64,000 nt of DNA, from the NCBI GenBank assembly GCA_004380135.1, contig QXCR01000019.1, forward strand, positions 215,350 through 279,349, read 5' to 3'. Source of the DNA: Stemphylium vesicarium (Eukaryota > Ascomycota > Dothideomycetes > Pleosporales > Pleosporaceae). Below, piece after piece: positions 45,639-58,727 of the stretch. Below the pieces are notes generated by a model. That model saw only the letters and a program-made list of their open reading frames with translations. It was not told where the DNA came from and ran no database searches. Made by a program: the position numbers and the translations under genes. Each line of letters begins with the position of its first letter. Positions within the stretch are counted from its first letter, which is position 1.

Positions 45639-48600
45639 GCGCGTCGCCCAGCTTCTTTGACGCGGCGACGTTGACTCGACTTCTTACGACTTCGATATGA
45701 TATCACGATTTTGGGAGGGCGGTTTGCCGTCGACCTGGAAGATTGGTCGGCTGGCTGAGGGATGTATCTGGGATGGCAGAACCTTTGCTGAAAAGCCCGG
45801 CTGCTGCACCTATTTATTTGATGAGAACATTTAAATGAAATGAAATGAAAATCTCAAACGTGAACTTCTATTTGATTTGATGCGATGATACATACCTTTT
45901 GAGTTGGTGAATGGAGGATGTACTACTGCTTGATTTCTTTTCAGACCCAGAGCTACTCGTGCACCGGCACAAATCAGACACGATCCTGCGTACAACGCCA
46001 TGGTGCAGGCGCCGGCCTCGTTGAATCGTTCCTCATCGCATCACACCATGATCCGCCCGTTGTAAAAGGAAAAAAAAAAAAACTCGATCTCATAAGAGGC
46101 CTTTCGCATTCGAGCGAGTCTCGTCGCATGCAAGTAGCCGGAGGATTACGTCGGAATGGTCAAGGCCGGGCGAGAAGAGTATGATAGCGCACGTAGGTTG
46201 GTCCGTGTGGTTTCGAATCCTAATCTCTTCTAAGTCAATGCCGTTAATTGATTGATATAATTTGTGGATGTTGTGTATGGTAGTGGTATAGGATGCTGAG
46301 GATTGTATGCGACGGAGATCGAAAAGACAAGGCAAAGAGACTGAGATGGGAGTATAAGGTTGTTCAAGTGGGGATGTGGATATGGCTTGGAGGGAGAATG
46401 GAAGAGAGTAGAGTGAGTCTCGAACCGTAGGTGGGTGGAAAATTTTGTTTTGGGGTTTGTTTGATGGATAGACCGAGAGTGCTTTGGAGATAGGGATGAC
46501 GGTTTGCATTACATTAGTATAAGTGATTAAGTGGTTATTTTCGTGCTGTTTCTAACTCGTTCGCGTTAGTAGGACTCGCTACAATAGTTGCTTGTAATTA
46601 GTGACCAATATGACGGCTTTGGCGTTGAGATATTCTTGCTTGCGATTGAAAGCTCAGGTGTTCTTCAAGGTCCCGCTTGGGCGTGGTAGCTGCCGCGCTC
46701 TTTGGTATCAACGTGTTGAGCCATTGTGAGACTTCGAAATGACCGCGTCTTTACTGGCTAGAAACTGCTATGGCCGAGCGATATCTGGGCTTTAGGGTCG
46801 AATTGGTATGCTGAATGGGATGTAGGCCATTATTCTTAGTTAGATTTAAGGTGGCTGTTGTACGGTTTGCATTGATTTCAAGGGCGTCGTGGGGGATGTA
46901 CGAAACGTGTTGTTTCCACGCTATGATACAGTGCAGAAGATGGAAAGGCCTCACGCATGTGGAGGAATCCATCTCTACTAAACCTGAGGATGTCAACCCG
47001 AATGCGAGACTAGTGCTCACGTACTGGGCGGACCCCGGATGGAACAGCACGACCATCGGGCCTATATCGGGTGTGAGTTGCCTAGCGTAGTGCAGTGGGT
47101 ATTGGGTCAAGACTTTAGTCCTCAGGAACACGAGTGGCGAAATGTCGGCCGACATTGCATGTAGCAACCCTAAGCCTTGCCTAATACTAATCAGGTGTAC
47201 GATAGAGCCGGTGAAATGTTAGCTTGGACCGAGGGAGGTACAAGTTTTTCCGTCGTGTGTTGCGTACTGATAGTACTTGGTACAACAGGGCTGTACATTG
47301 TTGTAAAACCAGAAGGTATTGGACGCATTGGTGTCGCGCAAATCGTGAAGATGGCCTAGACTCATTCTCTTGTACAAAAATTCGCCGGTGAGGAGTTTGC
47401 AAGACCCAGAAAAAAACGACGAAAGCCCGGTTGATCGCCACCAGCCTACACGTGCACCCACTTATGGAGTCTCTTCGGAAATTCCGAGACGAGATGTCTA
47501 TCATCGCATACACGAGGGAGCCGCAGAAAGCCCCTTCGATATTGATCAAGTGTGGTGTGCATGAAGTCCAAGTCCTGACGCAGGGCAAACCACGCCGTCG
47601 AGTGACGGTGCGAGGCTGAGAGCATTGATGGCGGCGGGAGGGGGGCCAGGACCACAATTAGAAGCTTCCAAGCTTCTCTCGCTCGCACCTCCACAAATGT
47701 CGTCGCCCGTTCCTGCGCAACCACCAACGTCATTCGCAGTCGTCTCGGACACCATTGTTGCCAGTCTCGCCGTGATACGAACAGCGGTCATTGCTCATGG
47801 CGATCCTTTGTCATGCCCCTGCCAGCTGTCGCGTCTTGTTGTTGGAGCAAAAAGAAAAGGAGCCGCGGAGTGAGTACAATATCATGCCTGCTTTGAAGCG
47901 CAACATGGCAATTGGGCGCAAGGCGCATGCCATACGACATTCTATAATATAAGAGTCGGATAACCGCATGGGTTCTGTACGACTTTCTGCCCGCTTAAAG
48001 CCGGTTTTTTTTGAATCATGGAGTTTGCTCGTCCGCGACCGTCTTGTCGATCACTCGTATCGCGGGATGGCACTCCAACACACTCAGTGTGCGAAATCTG
48101 ATCTGTTCTGCATCGTCGACTGCATCAAGGTGGTCTGAATTCCGGGCATAATGAAAGGCCGGCGCATTGTTTCGAGACACGAGGCGACAGTCCAGCAAAG
48201 GATCGGCAGCTTGGTACTACCTGGCATCGCAACCTTCAGACCGAATACGGGTCCGCTTTCGGCTAGCGCGAGGTGCAAGGGACGGTACATCCGATGACCT
48301 CACCGTGACCGCCCGTCTCTCGGTAACTAATCGAACGGATTGCGAGCGACCGAGGGGCGTTATTGGTGTCGAGACGAGCTTAATTGGCTGAATGAGGGAA
48401 AGTTTGCTCGGTTGGGACTCATTTGGTGTATACCCAGGACGGAAGACAGGGCTTGGAGGCGTGCAAACGGCATGGGCGAAGTAGTGTGCGATCATCGTGC
48501 AGAGCTCCCGGGTCCTGTCTTTGACCCTCTTGGGCCCTGCTATCGCCTGCGCTTTCTCGTGTCTCGGACCTTTTTGCTTTGTGAGCACGCCTTTGTTCTC

Positions 48601-48730
48601 ACTTCACCTTACCTGAGTCTGTCTCCACCATTGCAGCCTCGCAAATACGACTTTTACGGCAAGGATTGATCGAGGCGTTTGCGGTACCTATCGTTGTATT
48701 GAGCAAGGTACCCTTTGAATAGCTCGCAAT
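45639..48730. other. Gene-poor stretch of 3.1 kb
   Basis: Contains ORFs of up to about 157 codons in several frames, none with a family signature, a splice structure or a signal peptide I trust. There are (AAATG)n-like repeats near 45835 and a run of about 12 A near 46070. The last part holds the promoter of the membrane protein at 48731. I could not identify a transposon. Confidence 0.45.
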
Positions 48731-50223
48731 ATGCCTTCGACACTCACGTGGATGCGCGCTGCCGCTGTCGTCGCTCTTGCGACACATGCGACCGCCCAGC
48801 AGTGCTGTAAGATGGCAACAAACACTGCACACGACCCGTAGCTGACGGAAAACAGACTATGCCGACGGCTCTAAGGCGCCAGATACAGAGAAGCCTTGCT
48901 CTTCAGCAGAAGGTTCGGCCTGCTGTCCGGACAGCTGGGAATGTCTCGACAACGGCCTTTGCCATTACCCTGCCAACAACCTCTATGGTAGATACAGTTG
49001 TACCGACAAGAGCTGGGATTCAGATGGCTGTCCTTCAAACATGTGCACCTACGGTAAGGATACCCGACTGCCAATTTGAATCTTGCTCATGATCAACAGG
49101 CATGACCGCGAGCGGCGGCGAATCAATAACACAATGCTCCAATCACGACGACAAATGGTGCTGCAATGCAGATGCGACGCACGTAGACTGTTGCCAGGAG
49201 TCACCAGAACCTCGACCCTTTTTCGCCCTACAGGACGGAGCAGCGTATGCGACGATTGGCTCCATGACAGCCTCAACGGCACCAAATCTTGCCAAGTTCA
49301 CGGGCCGAGCAAGCGGTAGCAGTTCAGACGACGACGACGATAGTTCTTCAGCATCGAAAACCTCCGCGCCGCAATCCACAAATGCCGCATCGTCTTCCGG
49401 CTCAGGCTCATCATCGTCTGGCGCCTCGAGTGAGGCCACCGCGACTGAAGAGGCAGCTCCGACTGGTACACCTTTTACTTCGGTCTCAATCAGCCTTTCA
49501 ACCGGATCCACGGGAGTTGTCAGCGTTCCTATCACCAACGTTATCACGCCTACTCCCACTTCTACCGGTAATGGCACCGAGGGAGCGGCCAACGGCGATA
49601 CAAATGGCACATCTGGTGCTGACGCGGATGGTGGTTCAAGCTCAAATCTCGGCCTTATCATCGGTTGCGCCGTGGGCATTCCCCTCGGTCTTGCCATCAT
49701 CGGATTGATCATCTGGCTACTCCGAAAGCGCCGCCAGCAAAAAGCCAGTGCCTACCACCAAACCGCTGAAATGGACGGCGACAATGGTAGTTTTGTTGGA
49801 GCTGCTGCGGGCAAACTGGGCAAGAAGCAAAAGTTCCGAAACTCTGCAGCTGCTACTGCCGAGATTGATGGCAACCCAATTGGCGCTGGGCGTCCGGTTT
49901 CTACAGTCAACGGCCGCGCCGAGCTACCCTCAGGAAACGGATTCCAGCCTGGACAAGGCACGCCGTACGGACCAGATGCGGTCGGCATTGGTGGTGGAAA
50001 CGGCCGGAACACCTGGGATACTATGCCACCTCAGTACTCTCCAGGAAACCACCAGACGACGTTTGTTTACCCTGATGCAACTGAACTGGCAGACACCAGT
50101 GTGATGCGAAGTGTCAACGAAAAGGGAGAACCATACGCTCCTTACAGGCCACCACACCCTGTGGCCGAAATGCCGTCCGTGACGACTCCACCTGAGGACG
50201 TAGAAAAGCAGATGCAGCGGTGA
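48731..50223 (+). CDS. Cys-rich, Ser/Thr-rich single-span membrane protein (possible wall sensor)
   Basis: Exons 48731-48806, 48856-49053 and 49100-50223 give 465 aa. A signal peptide (WMRAAAVVALATHATA) is followed by a Cys-rich ectodomain of about 120 residues with CC pairs (SACCPDSWECLDNGLCHY, KWCCNADATHVDCC). Then come a Ser/Thr/Gly-rich stalk likely to be O-glycosylated, one membrane span (LIIGCAVGIPLGLAIIGLII) and a basic stop (LLRKRRQQK). The cytoplasmic tail of about 150 residues is Gly/Pro-rich. The layout is that of fungal WSC/Mid2-type wall-stress sensors, but it lacks a WSC domain I can identify, so the sensor role is only an analogy. Orthologues seem common in Dothideomycetes. Confidence 0.85.
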
Positions 50224-50662
50224 AGATGGCATTTTGATCTCGGCGTTCAAGGGAGGATATACACACACATGCATGATACGGATTTAGGCTTTTCTTTTGT
50301 AGATTATCTAGGGAAAATACCACGCGCGACAAACTGGCGCATATAATGACGGGGCCTTTGAGCCTTTGATAGGAGCAAATACAACCTTTCATCTGTTCAT
50401 CACTAGCATTCTTGATCTGCGTGACCGTTCGAATATGTTCCATGATAGGGCTGAGTGCGGAAGGAGGATGGCGGTGTGTGGGGGAAAGGGGGCACGCGAG
50501 TCATGATGTTCCGCCATGGCGTCAGCCCTTCCGCCCTCGATCCCGGTGCTCTGGAGCGCTCAGCGATACTGAAGATAAACGTGTCGCATCCGCCATTATT
50601 TGCCATTCAGTCGCCTGTTTGCCCTATCATTCCCCACTGCCGTTCATTATCTCGTCGAGCAC
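50224..50662. other. Intergenic region
   Basis: The 3' flank of the membrane protein gene and the promoter of the F-box gene. Nothing else seen. Confidence 0.45.
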
Positions 50663-52644
50663 ATGCCTACCACAATGGACCGCCTCCCCGATGAGCTCGT
50701 GCTTCACATCATCTCATGTAGGTACCCGGAGATACCACGCATCTTGACCCCACATTAACCAAACTCGCAGATCTCGAACCGTCTGAACTCGTCAACCTAC
50801 AGCATGTATCGCGGCACTTTTTGAACCTTTCCCGCGACAATAACCTTTGGAAGTCTCTATGCTTCTCTCATTCTGCTGCGGAGCGCCGTCGCCGCCGCCT
50901 TGAGATAGCAACCGACATCGACCCGCGACTCGCTGAGCTCATCCGCGCCGCTGACACACTATCCAACACCTTCGACACATCTGTCCATGATGCGAATGCG
51001 CCGAGCGCCGAGTCACAACAGGAGAGGAATAAGGAGAAGAAGAGACAGGCTCTAATTGCGAATTGGGACCCCAGCTACCCCGGGGAGAAGGTCAACTGGT
51101 ACCAAGACTTTATACAGAGACATGCGGAGCAGAAGATTAGCTGGTTTCAGGATGCAGGAGGTGAGGAGAGAGATGAGGGAGATATCAGGAGGGACGCCAC
51201 GGGTGCGGGCATACTGTTCGACAGCGATGGGTTAGCCAGTAAGCTCATCGCACCACTCGACGATGGAAGCATCAGCATTTGGGACGCTTCAGCCAGCAGT
51301 GACCGACAGGGGAGGCTCATCGCGAAAAGCGACATTGGGTTGCTACCGGGCAAGGGCTCGGACCTGGACTATAGGACAAGGCTTACGCAAAGTGAAGCTA
51401 TCATGACAGAGACTGGTGCCGTCGAGTGTGTGAGCATCGATAACAAGCTGAACAAAGGCTTCTTCGCCGTCCAAAACACCTTGAACGAGGTGGACCTCAA
51501 TACACTACAAGTTGTCTCCAGGACACCATATCCTTTCCCGGTCACTGCGCTTTCCGAAGCCCATCACCGAACGCCGCTGACGGTTGGCACCAATTGGACG
51601 TTGCATCTTCACGACACGCGAAAGCCTCCTCAACCGCCGTCTTCAGTACGATGTGAGCTTATCGGTGGCGCAACCGACACCTCATTCTCACGCCTTGAAA
51701 CCGGAGACTTCGGCGGTCACGTCTCACTCTCACAGCCAGGAGCGCTCTCAATTTTACATTTGCCTACAGCACGCGACTGGGATGGCAACGGAGATATTTG
51801 GGTCGGTGGGCGCTTTACCAGCATGCTCAACTTTGACCGCAGGTCTTTCCCACGACTTCGCGGTACCGTGCACTCAGGCGCCCGACTCTCGTGTATGACA
51901 GCGATACCGTATTCTTTTGTGCCGCAAGATCTTCGCCTTGGGCGACCGTATTCATCCCCAGCTTTGCTACGCGATGCCAAATCTCTTCCCGGCCATACTC
52001 TCATCACAGCGGGCGAATATAAAGGAAAAGGTTCACTCGAGCTATACGGCCTATCTGGCGAACCTACGCGCTCCATCAATTCCAGCGACAGCCGTACAAC
52101 TCGCAACCAAAAGGCCTACTACCAAAACAGGCAGACGGCTAGTAGCTCCAAACTGCTTTCCGTTGCACCACATGGCACGCGAATTGTCTTCTCAGATGGC
52201 GACGGCAACTTGAAGTGGGTAGAACGCGACGGCTCGACACCCGTCCGCCGCTTCAACATCAACGACTTCCAACGCTTGTCCTCGGATCCAGCGCCGCAGT
52301 CCCAACTCGTGAGCGCACAGGCAGACACAGAAGCTGGCTGGGGCGACATTGTGCAGAAAATCTTGCCTACCGTTAACCCGTCGCTACTATCCCCTTATAC
52401 GCCCGCTGGGCCGGCTGAAGCGCTTGGACTAGATAATCTCATCTTGTGGACGGGTGACGGTAAGCTGGGGATGTTGGGCTTTGGGCGCGAACCGCCGTTT
52501 GACAGGGACGTGTTTGAGGATGCGCTTGAGCAGCAGGGTGATGCGGGGGAGAAGGTGAGGGAGAGGGAGTATAGCGCGGAGATGAGGAGGGCGCTGGAAC
52601 ATCAGGCGAGGGAGTTGAGGTGGCTGAGGGGGTATGGATTGTAG
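50663..52644 (+). CDS. F-box protein with WD/beta-propeller-like region
   Basis: Exons 50663-50717 and 50771-52644 (53-nt GTAGGT...GCAG intron) give 642 aa. The F-box is split by the intron: MDRLPDELVLHIIS-YLEPSE then LVNLQHVSRHFLNLSRDNNL. A charged region (ERNKEKKRQ) and then a long beta-rich part follow, with WD-like strands (SKLIAPLDDGSISIWDASAS, GNLKWVERDG, NLILWTGDGKLGMLGFG), probably a divergent propeller for substrate binding. It should be an SCF ubiquitin-ligase adaptor; the substrate is unknown. ATG 50675, closer to the F-box, is an alternative start. Confidence 0.85.
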
Positions 52645-52929
52645 TGGTGCTGTTGTTTGAGACGCTGGGAAATGGATGTCTGTTCGTTTTGGAACCGCCT
52701 TTACCAAGTGAGCTTTTGATGGAGATTCTAGGTCTGTTTGTTTGTTTGCATGTGGAAGCGGCTCCTTCTCCAAGCAATAACGTCACTCCCTAAGCTTGAG
52801 AGAAGGCACTGCCAACATTACCTTTGGTCACTCATCTTTTGCCTACATCATCCTCTCACTCCTACCAATCCTGAACACGCCTCCTCTATCATTCTCAGTT
52901 ATCTCTTCGCCCAACCAAACACGTCGAAA

Positions 52930-53292
52930 ATGCAATCAGCCCGCACCTGCGCCATGTCAGCTACTATACACGCCAGACGAGCCATCAGATGGGCCTCGAC
53001 ATCATCCCGCACCATGCTTGTCAACCGGGCGGTCAACGAATTCCAAAGCGCGACGCGTACAACACCTGCTGCTCGCTTCGTCGACAGGATCTGCATAATG
53101 CTTGCAAACGATAGGGCTACGACGAGGACGGAACAGCTAGTTTGGCTTGCGGAGTACTCGCTTGGGGTATCGAGGGCCTCAAAGGATCCAGCTACTCATT
53201 GTAATGGAAAGGGCCCGGACAAGTCTGTTGCGCCTGAGATGGACGGAAGACAGGCGTCTGAACGTGTCGATGTCTGGCCTCATTTGTGGTAA
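52930..53292 (+). CDS. Small putative mitochondrial protein
   Basis: An open frame of 120 aa. The first 50 residues are rich in Arg, Ser and Ala with almost no acidic residues (SATIHARRAIRWASTSSRTM), as in a mitochondrial presequence. The rest has a helical stretch (RFVDRICIMLANDR, TEQLVWLAEYSLG). A GTAAGT overlaps the stop region, but splicing to the next AG (near 53345) would still give Trp-stop. No family recognised. Confidence 0.45.
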   Translation: MQSARTCAMSATIHARRAIRWASTSSRTMLVNRAVNEFQSATRTTPAARFVDRICIMLANDRATTRTEQLVWLAEYSLGVSRASKDPATHCNGKGPDKSVAPEMDGRQASERVDVWPHLW

Positions 53293-54044
53293 GTGAGCAT
53301 TAGAATTGGACTGTGGGGTTTGGGCTAATGGCGAGATGATGATAGGTAAACATTGGCTTGGACAACTACGATGGCATTGTTACCTCAACGTGGTTTATGC
53401 GATGTCTCTACGGCCGTAGCTACATGATGGGGTTGTGTACTGCCGACCCGAGAATACGCTTGCTAAACGCTCGAATACGATGGGATCCACCTCCCCGCTG
53501 CGGGAGTATGTGGCATGCCCCAGCTATAGGAACATGATACAATGGAAAAGTTTGGTCGAGTATGAAGTCGGCTATTCCTTCTTGTACATACATTGTAGAA
53601 ATATACATCTATTATCAACACTACAGGCCGACATGAGGTGATTTCGGCGTGTTGTTGGTCGGCCGATTGAGCGTATCTCGGCAGTGCGATTCATGTCAAG
53701 AGGCACCGCTGCCAAGGTGACCGAGACTGTGGGTCTAGGTCGAGACAGAATCAGAGGCATGCATGCCGTCAAGATATAGTGATACAAAGGCTGAGCGGAG
53801 CAAAGCGATGACGAAGCCCCGCCTCTGTGGCTTTGATCATCCCCAAGCAATGGATTCACAGCCAATCACGTAGTAATTTCCCCGAAGCTCCGTGTCATAG
53901 CGCATGTGCAGTCTCCCATGCCTGGATTACAGGCTTCTTGCTGCTAACAGCCCGTTCTTTAATTATAACCACCTTTGCTTCTTTACTGGTGCATTGCGTT
54001 CTTTGCTCCTATGATACCCTTTTTCTGATTCCGCCGACCCGAAC
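53293..54044. other. Intergenic region
   Basis: About 0.75 kb with no supported gene. It includes the promoter of the sterol glucosyltransferase. Confidence 0.45.
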
Positions 54045-57000
54045 ATGTCGAGTTCGAATGGCCCCACCACCCAGGGCAATGACACTGTTCGCGACTATGC
54101 CCCACCACCACAGCAGCAGCAGCAGTCGCCAAGTTACGCGCACGCGCAACAACCTACGCAGACAGCGTGAGACTTACAAAGTGCGAACTCAGAGTGCCCA
54201 TGCTGATGCTGCTTAAAGTGAACCTTCGAGCTCGCGGCTTACACACGAAAACACACAAATCCCCGATGTCGACCCATCGACCCCAGAACAGCCTCCACCC
54301 GCATACAGCGAGATCCCCGGCCAAGTCGAGAACGAAGAGCTGGGCACAAACGCCGTTGTCGCCGACGATGGACGAGTCAACATCCGCATAGACCAAAAGA
54401 GCCACACGCTTTCGCAACTCATCCTCCCACAGATCCAGCGGCAACTCACACATGCCCAAGAAGATCCTGAGCCCCCTCCAACTTACATCCCGGAGTTTCT
54501 TGGCGGCGCGCCTGGCCAACAGCCTCCGCCTCCCTTGAATCTCGTCATACAAGTCGTGGGCTCCCGAGGTGATGTGCAGCCCTTTGTTGCGCTGGGCAAG
54601 GTGCTCAGGGAGACATATGGCCACAGAGTGCGGTTAGCGACACACCCTGTGTTCAAAGACTTTGTCGTCGAAAATGGGTTGGAATTCTTCAGTATTGGTG
54701 GTGATCCGGCTGAGCTCATGGCTTTCATGGTGAAGAATCCTGGGCTGATGCCTGGATTTGATACTCTGCGCAGCGGTGACATTGGCAAAAGGAGGAAAGG
54801 CATCGCAGAGATTCTGAGCGGAACCTGGAGATCGTGCATCGAGACTGGAAACGGCCTTGGTGTTGATCCTCTCCAGCAAACAGTTGAGGAGTGGATGGGT
54901 ATTGAAGATCAATTGCCAGAGCAGCTGCGGAAACCTTTTGTCGCCGATGCCATCATTGCGAACCCTCCGAGCTTCGGGCACTTGCATTGCGCTGAGAAGC
55001 TGGGTATTCCGCTTCATATGATGTTCACGTAGGTTCGGCCATAGTTCTGTGGTGCGCATATACTTACTTGAGAACAGCATGCCATGGTCTCCCACGCAGC
55101 AGTTCCCACATCCGCTCGCGAACATCCAGTCCACAAACGCGGATCCTACAATCACAAACTACATGTCGTACATCATGGTTGATGTGCTGACCTGGCAAGG
55201 TCTCGGAGACGTCATCAACAGGTTCCGCAAAGATAGCCTTCGCCTGGATCCTATCAGTCCTGTTTGGGCGCCAGCCATGCTCGCGCGGCTGAAAATTCCT
55301 TTTACATACTGCTGGTAAGTGCATAAACCTTTGCAAACCTCGCGGCTAACGATGTCCAGGTCACCAGCACTAATCCCCAAGCCAAAAGATTGGAACCACC
55401 ATATTTCTGTCTCTGGCTTCTACTTTCTCAACCTCGCCTCCAATTATACTCCGGATACAGAGCTTGCTGCATTCCTTGACGGAGGAGAGCCTCCTGTCTA
55501 TATTGGATTTGGCTCAATCGTGGTGGACGACCCAAACGCCATGACGAAGATGATCTTTGACGCTGTCAAGATTACCGGGAGACGAGCATTGGTATCCAAG
55601 GGCTGGGGTGGTCTAGGAGCGGATGATCTTGGAAAGCCTGACGGTGTCTTTATGCTTGGAAACTGTCCACACGATTGGCTGTTCAAACGAGTCTCGGCTG
55701 TTGTGCACCACGGTGGCGCAGGAACTACTGCAGCCGGTATCGCGACCGGAAAGCCCACAGTTGTTGTGCCATTCTTTGGAGACCAAGCTTTTTGGGGAGC
55801 AATGGTGGCACGGGCTGGCGCAGGACCCGATCCTATTCCCTACAAGGACCTTACCGCCGAGAAGCTCGCGGGAGCGATCAACGAGGCGCTCAAACCCGAG
55901 TCTCTGGATCGAGCAAAGGAGCTCAGCGATAAGATTAAGCAGGAAAACGGAACACAAAGTGGCGCCCAGTCTTTCCACCAAATGCTCAATTACGAAGACT
56001 TGCGATGCGCGGTCATGCCAGACAAACCCGCTGTCTGGAGGCTCAGACGCACTCAAGTCAAACTAAGTGCCAAGGCAGCTACTGTACTCGCTCAACAGGG
56101 CGAAGTACAATTCTCCGAGATGAAGCTGTAGGTTCTTTCTTTGCGTAATTTACATCATCAGCTAACAGTCCTAGCTACCGCCCTCGCGAGTACGTTCCGG
56201 ATGAAGGCCCATGGGATCCAGTATCTGGTGCAGCTGGAGCTTTGATGGGGACAGCAACCTCGGTCATGATGGGTGTCGCTGATATGCCTATTCAGACCCT
56301 CAAGCTCCTCAACATACATCCCGATGCCAGGTCCAAAAAGGGAAAAGAGAGGTCAACAGGAACAGAGACCTCGTCACAAGGAGAAGGAAGTCGTAGCGGG
56401 CGCCCAAGTCAGACAAGAAGTACGACAGACGTGACTGAACGTTCAGGTCGAAGCGGAGCGGCGACACCTACAGCTGCCGATGCTGCTGCCGACCTGGCTC
56501 GAATCCAAGCCGACAACCAAATACCCGCCAGCCCAGGATCACCTGGTACGACTCTTCATAGATCTACTTTCATGTCTCAAGCATTTGCTGAATCTACTCA
56601 AGGTTCACGCTCGCATTCCAGGGAGCGATGTCGCTCCAGGTCCGCATCACGATCCAACAATGCACCTACCAATACCGCAAACAAGCCAGGAATGGCGGAG
56701 AATGTCGAATCTGCTGTAGACACTGGCAAGGGACTAGCTCGCATCATAGGAGCTGGCTTCAAGTCACCGATGGACTTCTCATTAAACATTGCCAAAGGAT
56801 TCCACAACGTTCCCAAGCTTTATGGTGCAGAAGTTCGCCAGGTCGACAAAGTTACTGACTTTCAGAGCGGCATGCGCACAGCTGCCAAGGTAAGGGTTAT
56901 TGAGATAACATTTGAACATCGCTAACATCGACGAGGAATTCGGGTATGGCCTATACGATGGCATTACTGGCATTGTGACCGATCCCTACAAAGGTGCCAA

Positions 57001-58423
57001 GAAAGAAGGCGGTATCGGATTTGTGAAGGGCGTTGGTCGCGGCATCATGAGCGTGCCTTTCCGCGTCATAGGAGGTGCATGGTCGGTTCCCGGTTACGCG
57101 ATGAAGGGTCTTTATCAGGAAATGGTCAAGAACAAAGGAAAGAGTGTGCAGAACTACATCATCGCCGCACGCATTGCGCAGGGATACGATGAAGCCTCGA
57201 CAGTCTCGCAAGAAGAGCGAGACGAAATCCTAAAGAGATGGGGTCATATGAAAGGCGGCATCAAAAAGAAGAGGAACGTTGGGGCTGAGCAAATGGACTC
57301 TCTTCATTCGCTCGTTCAGCAGAAGAGAGAAAAAAAGAATGAGCGAACGGCAAAGCTAAGTTCGCATCCCAACGCCACGGGCGGTCATCCATTGTTACAG
57401 GGCAATCTGGCTCAGCAAGATAACCTACTAAGTCAATACCACGATCTACCGAGAAGACGTGGAGTGGAGCCCGAGATCCGATCTACAGTTCCCAGCTGGC
57501 GTCAACAAGAAGCCGAACGAACACGTGCTCTAAGGCGACAGGAATTCAATACCTCTGGAAGCCAAATAAGCGCTCCACCTCAGCCGTCTCAAGCAGAGCT
57601 CGAAGCCCAACTCAAAGCCGAAGAAGAGGAAGACCAGCGAGAGCTAGAGCGGGCAATTGCCGCCTCAGTAGCCGAAGCATCACGAGGCGACCCAGAAGAA
57701 GACGAACTCATCGCTTCCGCAATCCGGGCCTCAATCGCCGAACTCGAGCGCAGCACCGAGACCGGCAGCATGCCCACTCAACACTCTGACGAAGAAGCCC
57801 TCCGTCGCGCCATGACCGCCAGCATGACCGAAGCCGGCAAAAAAGACATCTCAGCAGAAGAGCAAAAAGCCCTCGAAGAGACACTCCGAAACAGCCTTCT
57901 CGAGACAAAATCTCAACCCCGTCGTCGCCACCAGCGCGGCAGCGACTCGGAGTGGGATTCCGACGCCGATACAGAAGAGGACGAGGATTACCAGCGCATC
58001 ATCGCGGAGAGCAAGGAATTAGCCCACCTCCATGCTAACCATCCTCAAGACTATGCCAATACGGCGCAAGCGGCGCAGCAGGAAAGCGGCGTCATGGACG
58101 CTATGAGTCAGGCTATCGCTGGCAATGCAGAACACGATGCGGAGAGTACGCAGTTTGGTACTGCGCCGCCGAGCGAAGCTGCATATGGAGGTGGTAGTCG
58201 GAAAAACGAAGACGAAGATGAAGATGAAGATGAAGAGATGAAGCGCGTTATGCAGGAGAGTGCGGATGCCGAGGTGCAGCGTGTCAAGGATGAAGAGAGA
58301 GCGAGGACTGAGGAGGAGGTGATTATGGAGTATGTTCGCAAGCAGAGTTTGCTTGAAGAGAAACATCGGAGGAGGGCGAGGGAAGGGAGGGATGGAGCTG
58401 GGGAGGGGAGTCGTGGGGCGTGA
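54045..58423 (+). CDS. Sterol 3-beta-glucosyltransferase-like protein with C-terminal UIM-like motifs
   Basis: Six exons (54045-54166, 54219-55028, 55078-55314, 55360-56127, 56175-56889, 56936-58423) give 1,379 aa. The N-terminus has a short Gln run and is disordered. The GT1 fold starts at about residue 204 (LNLVIQVVGSRGDVQPFVAL) and its nucleotide-sugar part holds YIGFGSIVVDDPNAM, GNCPHDWLF and AVVHHGGAGTTAAGI (about 490-515), as in UGT80/Atg26-type sterol glucosyltransferases. No GRAM or PH domain precedes it, so it is not Atg26 itself. A Ser-rich linker and a conserved block (EFGYGLYDGITGIVTDPYKG, about 885-975) follow. From about 1113 to 1331 there are six UIM-like helices such as EEEDQRELERAIAASVAEA. 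It probably glucosylates membrane sterols. Confidence 0.9.
54111..54125 (+). repeat. Short CAG repeat coding for five Gln
   Basis: Five CAG codons in a row in exon 1 of the sterol glucosyltransferase. Such runs often vary in length between strains. Confidence 0.7.
57620..58275 (+). repeat. Array of six UIM-like motifs inside the glucosyltransferase gene
   Basis: Degenerate repeats at about 57620, 57700, 57788, 57854, 57977 and 58217. Each has an acidic run, then the pattern hydrophobic-x2-Ala-hydrophobic-x3-Ser-x2-Glu, e.g. ELIASAIRASIAELE and ALRRAMTASMTEA. The first three fit the ubiquitin-interacting motif best. Confidence 0.7.
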
Positions 58424-58727
58424 AGTGAAGAAGATGGAGGAGGGAGGTGGAGCAAGGTTTTATAGTGATACCCTGGTGAGCAATACACATTCTATTTTAT
58501 TTCTTTACAGTCTGCTGCCCTTTTATAGTGCGGCACTTGAATGTCATCATGTGTTTGAGTTGAAAATTTCCATTGGTACAAGAAAACAATGATTGAAAGC
58601 ATAACCGATGTGATGAGAACATGGGTATCCCAACGCCTCCCCTTTCCAGCTAAACTCCGAAATCGAAAATCCCAAGTGAAATCCCAAGTCTCTAAAAAGT
58701 CTTCTTCCTTTCCCTTGACTTCTCCCC

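Noticed and set aside
46190..46240. A T-arm-like sequence (TTTCGAATCC)
   Set aside because: No matching acceptor stem, D arm or anticodon arm in the 75 nt around it, so no tRNA is called.
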